Shown: piece by piece, positions 1-5,866 of the stretch
Layout of the letters: every line of letters begins with the position of its first letter
Position numbering within the stretch: the first letter of the stretch is position 1
Assembly (NCBI GenBank): GCA_023259315.1
Contig: JAHFQL010000077.1
Span: 1 to 5,888 of the forward strand
Length of the DNA: 5,888 bases
Source of the DNA: Candidatus Woesearchaeota archaeon
GTDB lineage: Archaea > Nanoarchaeota > Nanoarchaeia > Woesearchaeales > GW2011-AR4
Direction of reading: 5' to 3'
Program-made: the position numbers and the translations under genes
Notes under the pieces: model-generated
Told to the model about the DNA's origin: nothing
What the model saw: the letters and a program-made list of their open reading frames with translations, nothing else
Databases searched by the model: none

Positions 1-112
1 AACTGTCTCCAAGATTAAATCTTTAAAATTAAGACTTATTTAAAAGATTTTTGGCAGAGACGTTGCAAAATGTCCGCAGATAACATACTATCAGAATATT
101 GAGTTAAGGTAA

Positions 113-394
113 CAGTCTCTACAACAGGATTCCAAGATTGCTTTGGAATCATGCAGCTGCTGGCAGTATGTGTATGATTATTTAAGCGATGCCGGCTACA
201 AAGAGCTTGTGCTGGCAAACCCTTCAAGGGTTCGGCTGATAGCCGAGTCAAGAAAGAAAACTGACAAGCATGATGCAAAAATCCTGGCAGATTTGCTCAG
301 GATGAATATGCTGCCTGAAAGTTACGCACCGCCGTTAGATGTCAGGTATGAAAGGCAGATAACAAGGCACAGGCTTTCATTGAGTATTGAATGA
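113..394 (+). pseudogene. IS110-family transposase, N-terminal-domain fragment
   Basis: This open stretch begins after an in-frame stop at 110-112 and ends at the TGA at 392-394. Its translation resembles the RuvC-like N-terminal domain of IS110-family (DEDD) transposases: an ALES segment supplies the catalytic Glu (codon near 146), followed by a WQYVYDYL segment, an LANPSRVRLIAESRKKTD block, then KTDKHDAKILADLLR with the paired Asp residues, LPESYAPP and RHRLSL. The first catalytic Asp, expected about 50 residues before the Glu, is absent because the frame closes at 110. The whole C-terminal Tnp domain with its catalytic Ser is also absent. Just past the stop, another frame (387-422) reads LNEIRNQQKEL, which resembles what normally follows RHRLSL in this family and hints at a small deletion or frameshift. 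A TTG at 143 could start an 83-residue peptide, but I see no ribosome site. Family assignment is strong; function is almost certainly lost. IS ends and a bridge-RNA region could not be recognised in 1-112. Confidence 0.8.
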
Positions 395-560
395 AATTCG
401 GAATCAACAAAAAGAGTTATAATAGATATTATACTTGAAATGAATATACTAACGATTGAAAAAATATAATTTTCCTAAAAATTTTGTAGATATCCATACT
501 AATTACACTTAAATTCAAATTATAAAAACCTTCTCATATTCCACCCCCACTTTTTAGAAT
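395..560. other. AT-rich intergenic gap between IS110 fragment and platform-protein gene
   Basis: This gap separates the converging IS110 remnant and the minus-strand operon end. I find no gene of normal length on either strand. The first part (about 387-422) may still be decayed IS110 sequence. The part next to the operon contains several T-tracts on the minus strand and one five-codon minus-strand ORF (537-520) preceded by a G-rich, Shine-Dalgarno-like run. Confidence 0.6.
459..528 (-). terminator. candidate T-tract terminator region of the minus-strand operon
   Basis: Read on the minus strand, three T-runs follow the stop codon of the membrane-protein gene: T5 at 528-524, T5 at 481-477 and T6 at 464-459. 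Archaeal RNA polymerase can terminate at oligo-T runs without a strong hairpin, and I see no convincing hairpin here. The spacing (about 35 to 100 nt after the stop) suits an operon end. In a segment this AT-rich, T-runs also occur by chance, so this is a weak call. Confidence 0.3.
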
Positions 561-2747
561 TTAACCGCCGTAAGTTGCAACCAATATCTTACCGGCAAGT
601 ATGTTAAATGCCAGCATTACAACTCCTGATATAAAAACATAAAGCAAGGTGCTTCTAATTAAATTATTGCCTAACTGGAACCTTTCATTAAGTTTGTCAG
701 AGCCGTTCTCAATGCCATTTGCAATAATAGTCAATATAAATGTTATTTGCACAACATAAATCCCCACTATAATCTGGAAATAATATGTCGGGACGCCGTT
801 GCCAAATATATCCAATATTTGTGTCGGTGTTCCAGACTCTAAACCACCAGCCGACTTGATTGTGGTTTCAAGCTGGCCACTTAATTTGCCTAAAATTGCA
901 GTTATCATTGATGTTATGCCTATAACAATTCCCGCAATTGCCGGCGTTAAAAATTTTATTTGTGAGTGCATGGAGGAGATTATGTCTGCCATCAAATCCT
1001 TCAGCCTTTCATTGACCTTGTGTATTTCTTTTATGTAGCGGGCAACATTTGTCAAAGCTTGCGCTGCAATCAACGGCCCTTTTTTTATCGCTTGAGTAAG
1101 AACCTTCATAGAGCTCTCAATCAAATTGCTTGGAAATGAAACTAAGGCGCCATGCATTGGATCAAATATTGCCTTTTCGATGCTCATTCCAAGCCTTCTT
1201 ATGTTCAGGCTTACCAGTTGGAAAAAACTTCCTGATATTGTACCTTCCATCAGGCTTGCGACTTTACCTACTGCGATTTCAACGGGAAGATTGTCTCCCA
1301 GCCTGTTTCCAAGCTGGAACAAAGCTGCCGCAAATTCCAATTCAAGCTGTTTTGCTTTTTCTCTTATCTTGATAATGTTTTTGGATTTTAGCCTAAAGTA
1401 TAATCCAATTGCAGTTCCAGCACTCAAAGGTATGAATAGGCTGGCAAGAGCAGCTCCTAATCCGTATGGTCCAGACTCAATTCCTGTTTTTGGGTTTGTC
1501 CTATACTCAAAAAAACAATATTTCTGCTTGCAAGGCGTAGTCAGATCTTCACCGCCAAAGCCAAAATCCGGAATATTAAGTGCGTGCATTATTAAAGGGC
1601 TTAAACCAAAAAACAGAAATAAAATGCCGACAAAAATGCTTATTATCAATGGTGTGATTTGCAATTCTTTATTTCCAAATTTTATCAATAAGTTCTTGTA
1701 TTTTTTCAGCTCAGGATTTTCTTCTGACACATCTGTGTCACCATAGCCTGTAGGCCTTCTTGAAAGAATATTTTTTCCAAGATAATAAACCACAACAGTC
1801 AATATGACATTGTATATGACAGCGAGATGATACCACCTTATATTCTCCATGAAACTTACCACTAATGGCAATATCACAAGCCCAAGTATCGGCAAAATTA
1901 TTCCAAGCATGTGGAGCATTGTTATAGGATTCTGCAGATTATGCGCATAGTGGAGCATTTTTTCATATGTCTCGTCAAGAATAACGTCCAAGGATTTGTC
2001 CAAGGCATTTAGCCTTCTGGTTTCATCGCCTTCATACAAGGAACTTTCAATCAGATGAAATGATTCTATAAATTCAATGTTCCACTTTTTCCATGTCTCG
2101 AGGTATACATCAAGAGACTCTTTTACAGAAGGATATTTTTCAGTCTCTAAATCCCAAAGAATTTTTTTTAAATCTAATGACAAGGGAGGAGCAAGATGCT
2201 GGCTTGCAAATTCAATTGCTTTTTCAAGATTGGAGGTGTGCCTCATATAAGTGACAGTGTAAAAAATGCACAACACCATCTGATTTGATGCTTTCAGGCG
2301 CCAGTTATTTGCAATAAATTCAGGTGTCCTTCCCAAAGGCCTTACCATCAGGACAGCGCCAATGATAAACAATGCAACAAAAAACATTGACTGGAAAATA
2401 GCGAATGCAAATAATGCTCCAAATAATGCAGCAATCAAAGGCATGGCAAAAGAAAATGACAAAGCGCCAGCCGGAGTTATCTCAAGATGAATTATGTTAA
2501 TCGCTTCCTGCATTTCTACTGCTCTTTTTGCATCAGGTTTTATTTTTAACAGCTTTTCGCTTAAATTACATAGTCTCTCGTACAAAGACATGTGCTTAGG
2601 CAAGAATTCCGCCTTGAATTCCTTGTACTCTATTGTTGTCGGCTTGTAAGGAACATCCTCGATTTTTGTACCTAGTTCTTTCTCTAAATGCTTCTTGTAA
2701 ATTTCCATCAATGAAAGTAACTTTTCCTTATCTATTTCTGTTGGCAT
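561..2747 (-). CDS. archaeal FlaJ/TadC-type membrane platform protein with two T2SSF-like halves
   Basis: This 728-residue protein is probably the inner-membrane platform of a type IV filament or type II-like secretion machine, working with the ATPase encoded just upstream. About nine hydrophobic segments can be picked out: near residues 96-115, 117-136, 274-298, 306-323, 364-387, 429-451, 598-619, 653-676 and 698-720. Two long soluble helical stretches, about 150-273 and 455-597, occupy the places of the two T2SSF cytoplasmic domains. The arrangement, soluble N-terminus then membrane pairs around two helical domains, is that of archaeal FlaJ/TadC-like proteins. A loop at about 390-428 holds Cys406 and Cys411, which could form an external disulfide. 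The start ATG lies 44 nt after the ATPase stop, consistent with one operon, but no Shine-Dalgarno motif precedes it (the upstream sequence is A/T only). A second Met at residue 14 has no better site. Family-level assignment is good; whether it serves a pilus, archaellum-like structure or secretion is not shown. Confidence 0.85.
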   Translation of the reverse strand: MPTEIDKEKLLSLMEIYKKHLEKELGTKIEDVPYKPTTIEYKEFKAEFLPKHMSLYERLCNLSEKLLKIKPDAKRAVEMQEAINIIHLEITPAGALSFSFAMPLIAALFGALFAFAIFQSMFFVALFIIGAVLMVRPLGRTPEFIANNWRLKASNQMVLCIFYTVTYMRHTSNLEKAIEFASQHLAPPLSLDLKKILWDLETEKYPSVKESLDVYLETWKKWNIEFIESFHLIESSLYEGDETRRLNALDKSLDVILDETYEKMLHYAHNLQNPITMLHMLGIILPILGLVILPLVVSFMENIRWYHLAVIYNVILTVVVYYLGKNILSRRPTGYGDTDVSEENPELKKYKNLLIKFGNKELQITPLIISIFVGILFLFFGLSPLIMHALNIPDFGFGGEDLTTPCKQKYCFFEYRTNPKTGIESGPYGLGAALASLFIPLSAGTAIGLYFRLKSKNIIKIREKAKQLELEFAAALFQLGNRLGDNLPVEIAVGKVASLMEGTISGSFFQLVSLNIRRLGMSIEKAIFDPMHGALVSFPSNLIESSMKVLTQAIKKGPLIAAQALTNVARYIKEIHKVNERLKDLMADIISSMHSQIKFLTPAIAGIVIGITSMITAILGKLSGQLETTIKSAGGLESGTPTQILDIFGNGVPTYYFQIIVGIYVVQITFILTIIANGIENGSDKLNERFQLGNNLIRSTLLYVFISGVVMLAFNILAGKILVATYGG

Positions 2748-2791
2748 TTTTAAAATTATATTTTCTTGTTTATTTTATTGATAGTTTACAG

Positions 2792-5095
2792 TTATAATCT
2801 TCTGTGAAAATCCATTTTCTTGACATGCCTCTTGAGCCATTCATTCCACTCGAAAAATATTCTTTTTGAGTCCAGATTTCCTATTTCTTCCCTCACATTC
2901 TCGGATATCCTGTGGAATTGGTCATTGCTTTGGATAACAAATTCTGCCTCAAGAAGGTCTGGATTGTTTGTTTTGTCTGCAAAGTTGACAAGAGTTTCCT
3001 TTATTTTTGCCCTTAAAGTTATGTTGTCCCATACGGCATCCCAGTTGCTAGCCCATTCCTTGACATTGCCGGCAATTGCTTTCAGGATTTCCGAATCGCC
3101 ATTGATCAGTTCATCGCTTGTTTCAAGCTCGTCTTTTTTTGAATTATATTTCATCAAGTCCACAAATCCATTTTCTGTCAATGGGTCTTGTTCCCAATGT
3201 TTTCTGACTTCTGTTATTTGTGTTACTCGTCGCCATCTATGCAAGCCGTCTGCGCTTCTGATTGGATTGGCGACAACAATCACATCTGTTGCCTTGAAGC
3301 TTGTTCTTGGAACCTGAAGATCATTTACTACCCTGTCAAATACCCCATATGGTGAATCGCCATGAATCGTGCCTGCAACAACATTGGCCAAAGCGCCAAT
3401 TCTCATGGCTTCGTACAGGGCAAGAGCTTCCTTGCTCCTTATCTCTCCAATAATCAAAGCAGAATCACCCATTCTTAGTGTTGTCCTTACGCCTTCATCA
3501 GCTGGCACTTCTGAAGTGCCTTTTGTTAGGGCAGCTGCGACTTTCATTGATTGGATGTTGTAACCGAGTTTTCTTAACGAGTTTGTTGGCAGTTCCAAAG
3601 TGTCCTCAATTGTTATTACACGATATTTTCTCATAAGCTCGACTAATACAGCGCCGAGCAAGCTAGTTTTACCAGCGCTTCTGGTGCCTGCTATCAGCAT
3701 TGATCTGGAGCCATCAATCAAAAAGCTTAGGATGCCTGCTGCCAAAGGGTTAATCATCTTGTTTTTTATGTACAAAGGCAGTGTCCATGGTTTATCGCGA
3801 TGCCTTCTGAAAGCAAATGCCAAGCCAGTTGGATTTAATGGCGCTGATACAACTGCAATCCTGGCATTGGCTCCAGGTATGCTAAGTTCCGTGTCCAAAA
3901 TCGGGTTTGCTTCATCCAATGGCCTACCGGAAATCAATCTTAATTTTGATGCCCATGACTCTGCTTCAGGCGCTGTTGGTATTATATTGGTCTTGCAGTC
4001 AGCATAGTCCTCATGCACTATGAATATTGGAGTTTCCCCCATTGGCGAGTTCACTGTTATGTCCTGCACTTTCTCATCCTGCAACAGAACTTCTATCAAG
4101 CCAAAGCCAACGGTGTACCTTACCAATATTTTGGTCATCTCGTCAATTTCATCCGATGCCAATTTCAAGTTTCTATAATTTACAAGCTCTTCAATCATGT
4201 CAGAGCCGATGTTGTAGAAAACCTGCCTCATCCTCTCTGGGTCAATAAATTCTTGTCTGGTTGGCTTGTGCTCTGCCATTATTTTCCTTGCAGTGTCAAG
4301 TATCTCGTATTTTTCCTCGCTAAGCCTGAATTCCGGCGGTATCAAATGATAAAGGTATTGCACATTGTCAGGCAACTGAAAGATTGTTACTTGCGTGTTC
4401 TTGTCAACATCATAGTTGTTTATCTCTTCTCCGTCAGGAGGCAGGCTTGCCATTAACTTTGTGAACATGAAATCAGGCCTTATGTCAGGAGAGAACAGCC
4501 TTCTGTAAACAGAGCGTTCATCTATTTTATAGCCCGACAGGTAAGTTTTTGCTGATGATATTATTTTAGTTTTTTCAAATAACGACATTAAATACTGGAG
4601 TATTGCCAAATATTTTTTCGCGCATTGCACATAGTTTTGATCAATTGCCCTGTCAATTTTTATTCTCTCGTCCCTTGCAGCTCTTTTTAGTTCAACATAA
4701 GCCCCGATAGGATCTCTTTTCAGCAAATTAGAAGTGATGGTTTGTAAGTTTGCATACCACTGTGCAGCCCATCTGGTGCATTTCGGGTCCGACAGAATAT
4801 TTTCATAACCTAGTAAGTCACGATTCTTTGCAAGCTGCGAGTAAAGCTTTGCTATTTCTTGCATCATTGAGGTTTGCTCGTAATCGTACTCATAATTCCT
4901 CTTTTGCGTGTAGATTATTTTTGTGACAACCCCGGCCTCTGCCATAATATCTACTGTACTTGACATGCACACAGGGTCATCTTCCAATGAAGGAATGTGC
5001 GGGTACTGCTCCAAGTCTATCAAAAGAATTATCTCTTCTCCTTCCCTCAGTATATCATAAGTAAAGGGCTTTTTTGTTTCCCCAAATAATGCCAT
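2792..5095 (-). CDS. archaeal type IV filament/type II secretion ATPase (GspE/FlaI/TadA superfamily)
   Basis: This 767-residue cytoplasmic protein should hydrolyse ATP to power filament assembly or secretion through the membrane protein encoded downstream. The ATPase core runs from about residue 320 to 625. A DITVNSP segment (345-351) begins the N-terminal domain of the core, and an Arg-rich stretch (411-433, with RRHR near 429) is a likely source of arginine contacts. The P-loop is GTRSAGKT at 470-477 with Lys476. An Asp box ITIEDTLEL starts at 494, a Walker B-like LIIGEIR (547-553) carries Glu551, and a His box AGTIHGDSPYG (574-584) has His578. All key residues are present, so it looks active. 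Residues 1-280 form a long, mostly helical N-terminal part and 630-767 a charged, helical C-terminal extension; neither shows a motif I recognise. A good Shine-Dalgarno site supports the ATG start. VirB11-like or archaellar FlaI are alternatives within the superfamily, but the pairing with a double T2SSF protein fits archaeal pilus/secretion operons best. Confidence 0.92.
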   Translation of the reverse strand: MALFGETKKPFTYDILREGEEIILLIDLEQYPHIPSLEDDPVCMSSTVDIMAEAGVVTKIIYTQKRNYEYDYEQTSMMQEIAKLYSQLAKNRDLLGYENILSDPKCTRWAAQWYANLQTITSNLLKRDPIGAYVELKRAARDERIKIDRAIDQNYVQCAKKYLAILQYLMSLFEKTKIISSAKTYLSGYKIDERSVYRRLFSPDIRPDFMFTKLMASLPPDGEEINNYDVDKNTQVTIFQLPDNVQYLYHLIPPEFRLSEEKYEILDTARKIMAEHKPTRQEFIDPERMRQVFYNIGSDMIEELVNYRNLKLASDEIDEMTKILVRYTVGFGLIEVLLQDEKVQDITVNSPMGETPIFIVHEDYADCKTNIIPTAPEAESWASKLRLISGRPLDEANPILDTELSIPGANARIAVVSAPLNPTGLAFAFRRHRDKPWTLPLYIKNKMINPLAAGILSFLIDGSRSMLIAGTRSAGKTSLLGAVLVELMRKYRVITIEDTLELPTNSLRKLGYNIQSMKVAAALTKGTSEVPADEGVRTTLRMGDSALIIGEIRSKEALALYEAMRIGALANVVAGTIHGDSPYGVFDRVVNDLQVPRTSFKATDVIVVANPIRSADGLHRWRRVTQITEVRKHWEQDPLTENGFVDLMKYNSKKDELETSDELINGDSEILKAIAGNVKEWASNWDAVWDNITLRAKIKETLVNFADKTNNPDLLEAEFVIQSNDQFHRISENVREEIGNLDSKRIFFEWNEWLKRHVKKMDFHRRL

Positions 5096-5100
5096 TTTTC

Positions 5101-5106
5101 AACCTC
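5101..5106 (-). promoter_or_regulatory. Shine-Dalgarno site of the ATPase gene
   Basis: On the minus strand the sequence reads GAGGTT, with GAGGT ending 6 nt before the ATG at 5095. This is close to the archaeal consensus GGAGGTG and fixes the start of the ATPase. It lies in the 23-nt gap after the RHH gene, so the ATPase can be translated independently within a shared transcript. Confidence 0.75.
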
Positions 5107-5118
5107 TTTTTTGAACTG

Positions 5119-5259
5119 CTATTTTTTATTTGATTTTAACATCTCCAATGCAACTTCTATCAAATGAGACTTATTCCTGTACTTTTTATTCTCGGAAACT
5201 TCTTTCTCAATCCAACTGAGCAAATCCTCATCAATTGTTGCGCTAATTGGCTTTTTCAT
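5119..5259 (-). CDS. small ribbon-helix-helix (CopG/Arc-type) DNA-binding protein, 46 aa
   Basis: This short gene encodes MKKPISATIDEDLLSWIEKE followed by VSENKKYRNKSHLIEVALEM and LKSNKK, ending in TAG at 5121-5119. The layout is a classic ribbon-helix-helix domain. A short N-terminal beta strand (residues 4-9, PISATI) would pair in a dimer and contact the DNA major groove. Helix A covers about 10-22, a basic turn with Tyr27-Arg28-Asn29-Lys30-Ser31 follows, and helix B covers about 31-42. The sequence closely resembles short archaeal RHH regulators. The ATG is preceded by GGTG with 4 nt spacing (5267-5264), a modest ribosome site. The gene ends 23 nt before the ATPase start on the same strand, so the two are probably cotranscribed. 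No toxin gene lies beside it, so an antitoxin role is less likely than operon regulator or autorepressor. The AT-only repeats just upstream are natural operator candidates. The DNA-binding fold is well supported; the target is inferred. Confidence 0.85.
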   Translation of the reverse strand: MKKPISATIDEDLLSWIEKEVSENKKYRNKSHLIEVALEMLKSNKK

Positions 5260-5268
5260 CCAGCACCA

Positions 5269-5340
5269 ATATATTAGATTATAATATTTTATATTATTAA
5301 ATATATTTTATATTAGTTTATAATATAACGTATATTTAAA
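5269..5340 (-). promoter_or_regulatory. A/T-only promoter and possible operator region of the RHH-ATPase-platform operon
   Basis: The tract from 5271 to 5328 contains only two G/C bases. On the minus strand it offers several archaeal TATA-box-like sequences, such as TTTAAATATA (5340-5331) and AATATAAAATATAT (5314-5301), upstream of the RHH start codon. It also carries repeats: ATATTAGATTATAATAT at 5271-5287 recurs with one mismatch at 5310-5326, and ATATTTTATATTA at 5284-5296 recurs exactly at 5303-5315. An inverted repeat TAATAT-TTT-ATATTA spans 5282-5296. Which TATA box is used cannot be told by eye. Repeats arise easily in A/T-only DNA, so the operator role is an inference. Confidence 0.55.
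5271..5326. repeat. pair of 17-bp near-identical direct repeats, 39 bp apart start to start
   Basis: The unit ATATTAGATTATAATAT (5271-5287) is repeated as ATATTAGTTTATAATAT (5310-5326), 16 of 17 matching. A 13-bp exact repeat overlaps each copy region with a 19-bp offset, about half of 39. The offset is close to two helical turns, which would put the copies on nearly the same face of the DNA. This is compatible with binding sites for the adjacent RHH protein but is not proof of it. Confidence 0.5.
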
Positions 5341-5700
5341 GATTACGGTTTTGGCGATAGCAAATACGGAACCTATGGATTAATAGATTTAAGTGAAGAA
5401 AAATCCCTTATTCCGATTTTAAAGCAGGACAAAAAGCGCGTGAGAAAAAATTTGGGTGCAAAAGCACGGCATAAAAAAATCTGGAATGGAAATCCTCAGC
5501 GAATGTACAAAGATATTCGCGGAACTGGAGAAGTTTTGTATGGCGCTGCCACAAGATGTGGCTTAATCCACACGAATAGCAGAAGAGACGAGAACAGAGC
5601 AAAGGATGGATTACTCATAGGACTGCGCCAAAATCTTTTCGCTTACCTAAGGCTTAAAGCCTTAATCGGAATTATTCGAAAAACTCCTGATAACCTAAAG
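5335..5700 (+). pseudogene. 5'-truncated DDE transposase (IS4/IS5-like), C-terminal remnant
   Basis: One frame is open from 5329, just after a stop at 5326-5328, and reads into the tRNA gene. The translation carries the hallmarks of the last third of a DDE transposase. DYGFGDS (Asp codon at 5341) matches the DxGYxS/D block that holds a catalytic Asp. LIPILKQDKKRVRKN resembles the usual 'IPVIP-basic' stretch, and R-x3-E in IRGTGEVLYG places the catalytic Glu at 5530-5532, 63 residues after the Asp. GLIHTNSRRDENRAKDGLLI followed by LRQNLFAYLRLKAL fits the terminal helices. The N-terminal half with the first Asp is missing, and the homology breaks directly against the A/T tract near 5335. There is no convincing start; the GTG at 5440 lies after the Asp. 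Beyond about 5700 the frame only overlaps the tRNA promoter and tRNA and should not be counted as protein. The exact IS family is uncertain, and this could be another DDE element. Confidence 0.6.
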
Positions 5701-5710
5701 ATATTTAAAT
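5691..5710 (+). promoter_or_regulatory. TATA-box promoter of the tRNA-Asn gene
   Basis: An archaeal box A, ATATTTAAAT at 5701-5710, is preceded by a purine-rich CTAAAG that could serve as the BRE. Its centre is about 30 nt upstream of tRNA base G1 (5735), which would place transcription start a few bases before the mature 5' end. Spacing and sequence both fit archaeal tRNA promoters. Confidence 0.65.
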
Positions 5711-5754
5711 CATACTTTTATTCTAAAAAGATATGCCTCCGTAGCTTAGCAGGT

Positions 5755-5787
5755 TTTTTTGAAAAAAAATGTTTTCAAAAACTGTTC
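5755..5787 (+). other. tRNA-Asn intron 1, D-loop position 20/21, 33 nt
   Basis: The splice site fits a full bulge-helix-bulge: D-stem GCTT/AAGC outside, central helix GCAG (5749-5752) with CTGT (5782-5785, one G-U), 5' bulge GTT (5753-5755) and 3' bulge TCA (5786-5788). Inside is a perfect 10-bp intron hairpin TTTTTGAAAA (5756-5765) with TTTTCAAAAA (5772-5781) around a 6-nt loop. Cutting after the second base of each bulge removes 33 nt and leaves the D-loop AGCAGGTA. A14 is unpaired opposite the 3' bulge. The intron is very A/T-rich and includes most of a T7 run. Confidence 0.85.
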
Positions 5788-5804
5788 AAAGCACGTGACT
5801 GTTA

Positions 5805-5816
5805 TCTCTGATAGAG
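5805..5816 (+). other. tRNA-Asn intron 2, canonical anticodon-loop position 37/38, 12 nt
   Basis: The anticodon loop is 19 nt instead of 7. A BHB forms with the anticodon stem CGTGA/TCACG outside, a 4-bp central helix CTGT (5799-5802) with ATAG (5811-5814, one G-U), 5' bulge TAT (5803-5805) and 3' bulge AGA (5815-5817). Cutting after the second base of each bulge removes TCTCTGATAGAG and leaves CTGTTAA, the typical Asn loop. The inner helix is almost missing: only C5806-G5810 can close a 3-nt loop. An intron this small is close to the minimum for a BHB. Confidence 0.85.
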
Positions 5817-5838
5817 ATCACGGGATCACCAGTTCGAG

Positions 5839-5866
5839 AAAGCTATTGAAAAAGTAACTTCGACTA
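5839..5866 (+). other. tRNA-Asn intron 3, T-loop position 59/60, 28 nt
   Basis: The T-stem ACCAG/CTGGT is intact, but 35 nt lie between its strands. A BHB fits with central helix TTCG (5833-5836) against CGAC (5861-5864; three pairs plus a T-C mismatch), 5' bulge AGA (5837-5839), 3' bulge TAT (5865-5867) and an 8-position intron helix AAGCTATT (5840-5847) with AGTAACTT (5853-5860; one C-A mismatch, one G-U) around GAAAA. Removing 28 nt leaves the T-loop TTCGAGT with T54, T55, C56 and A58. A second register (TCGA/TCGA) is possible but would leave a 9-nt loop. Confidence 0.8.

Noticed and set aside
36..278. 80-residue minus-strand ORF overlapping the IS110 fragment
   Set aside because: The opposite strand shows clear IS110 similarity through this region; the minus frame has no recognisable feature.
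1126..1746. 206-residue plus-strand ORF
   Set aside because: It lies wholly antisense to the membrane platform gene and has no recognisable domain or ribosome site; it is a shadow of that gene.
2820..3317. 165-residue plus-strand ORF opposite the ATPase gene
   Set aside because: It is antisense to the well-supported ATPase C-terminal region and has low-complexity Ser/Leu composition typical of a shadow frame.
4013..4456. 147-residue plus-strand ORF opposite the ATPase N-terminal region
   Set aside because: It is antisense to the ATPase, with no motif and no initiation signal.
5119..5259. RHH protein as the antitoxin of a toxin-antitoxin pair
   Set aside because: No small toxin-like gene lies next to it; the following gene is a 767-residue filament/secretion ATPase.
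5756..5781. 10-bp hairpin TTTTTGAAAA/TTTTCAAAAA as a stand-alone intrinsic terminator
   Set aside because: It sits inside a tRNA that becomes perfect when this hairpin and its flanks are removed by the BHB rule, so an intron is the better explanation; a termination effect of the T7 run is reported separately.
5440..5811. 123-residue plus-strand ORF with a GTG start as an independent gene
   Set aside because: Its frame is open upstream of the GTG and carries DDE-like motifs there, it has no ribosome site, and its last part is the tRNA-Asn gene read as protein.
5804..5818. ATCTC/GAGAT 5-bp hairpin as an alternative fold of the anticodon region
   Set aside because: It takes T5818 from the anticodon stem and leaves a one-sided bulge; the 4-bp BHB central helix with two 3-nt bulges gives the canonical CTGTTAA loop instead.
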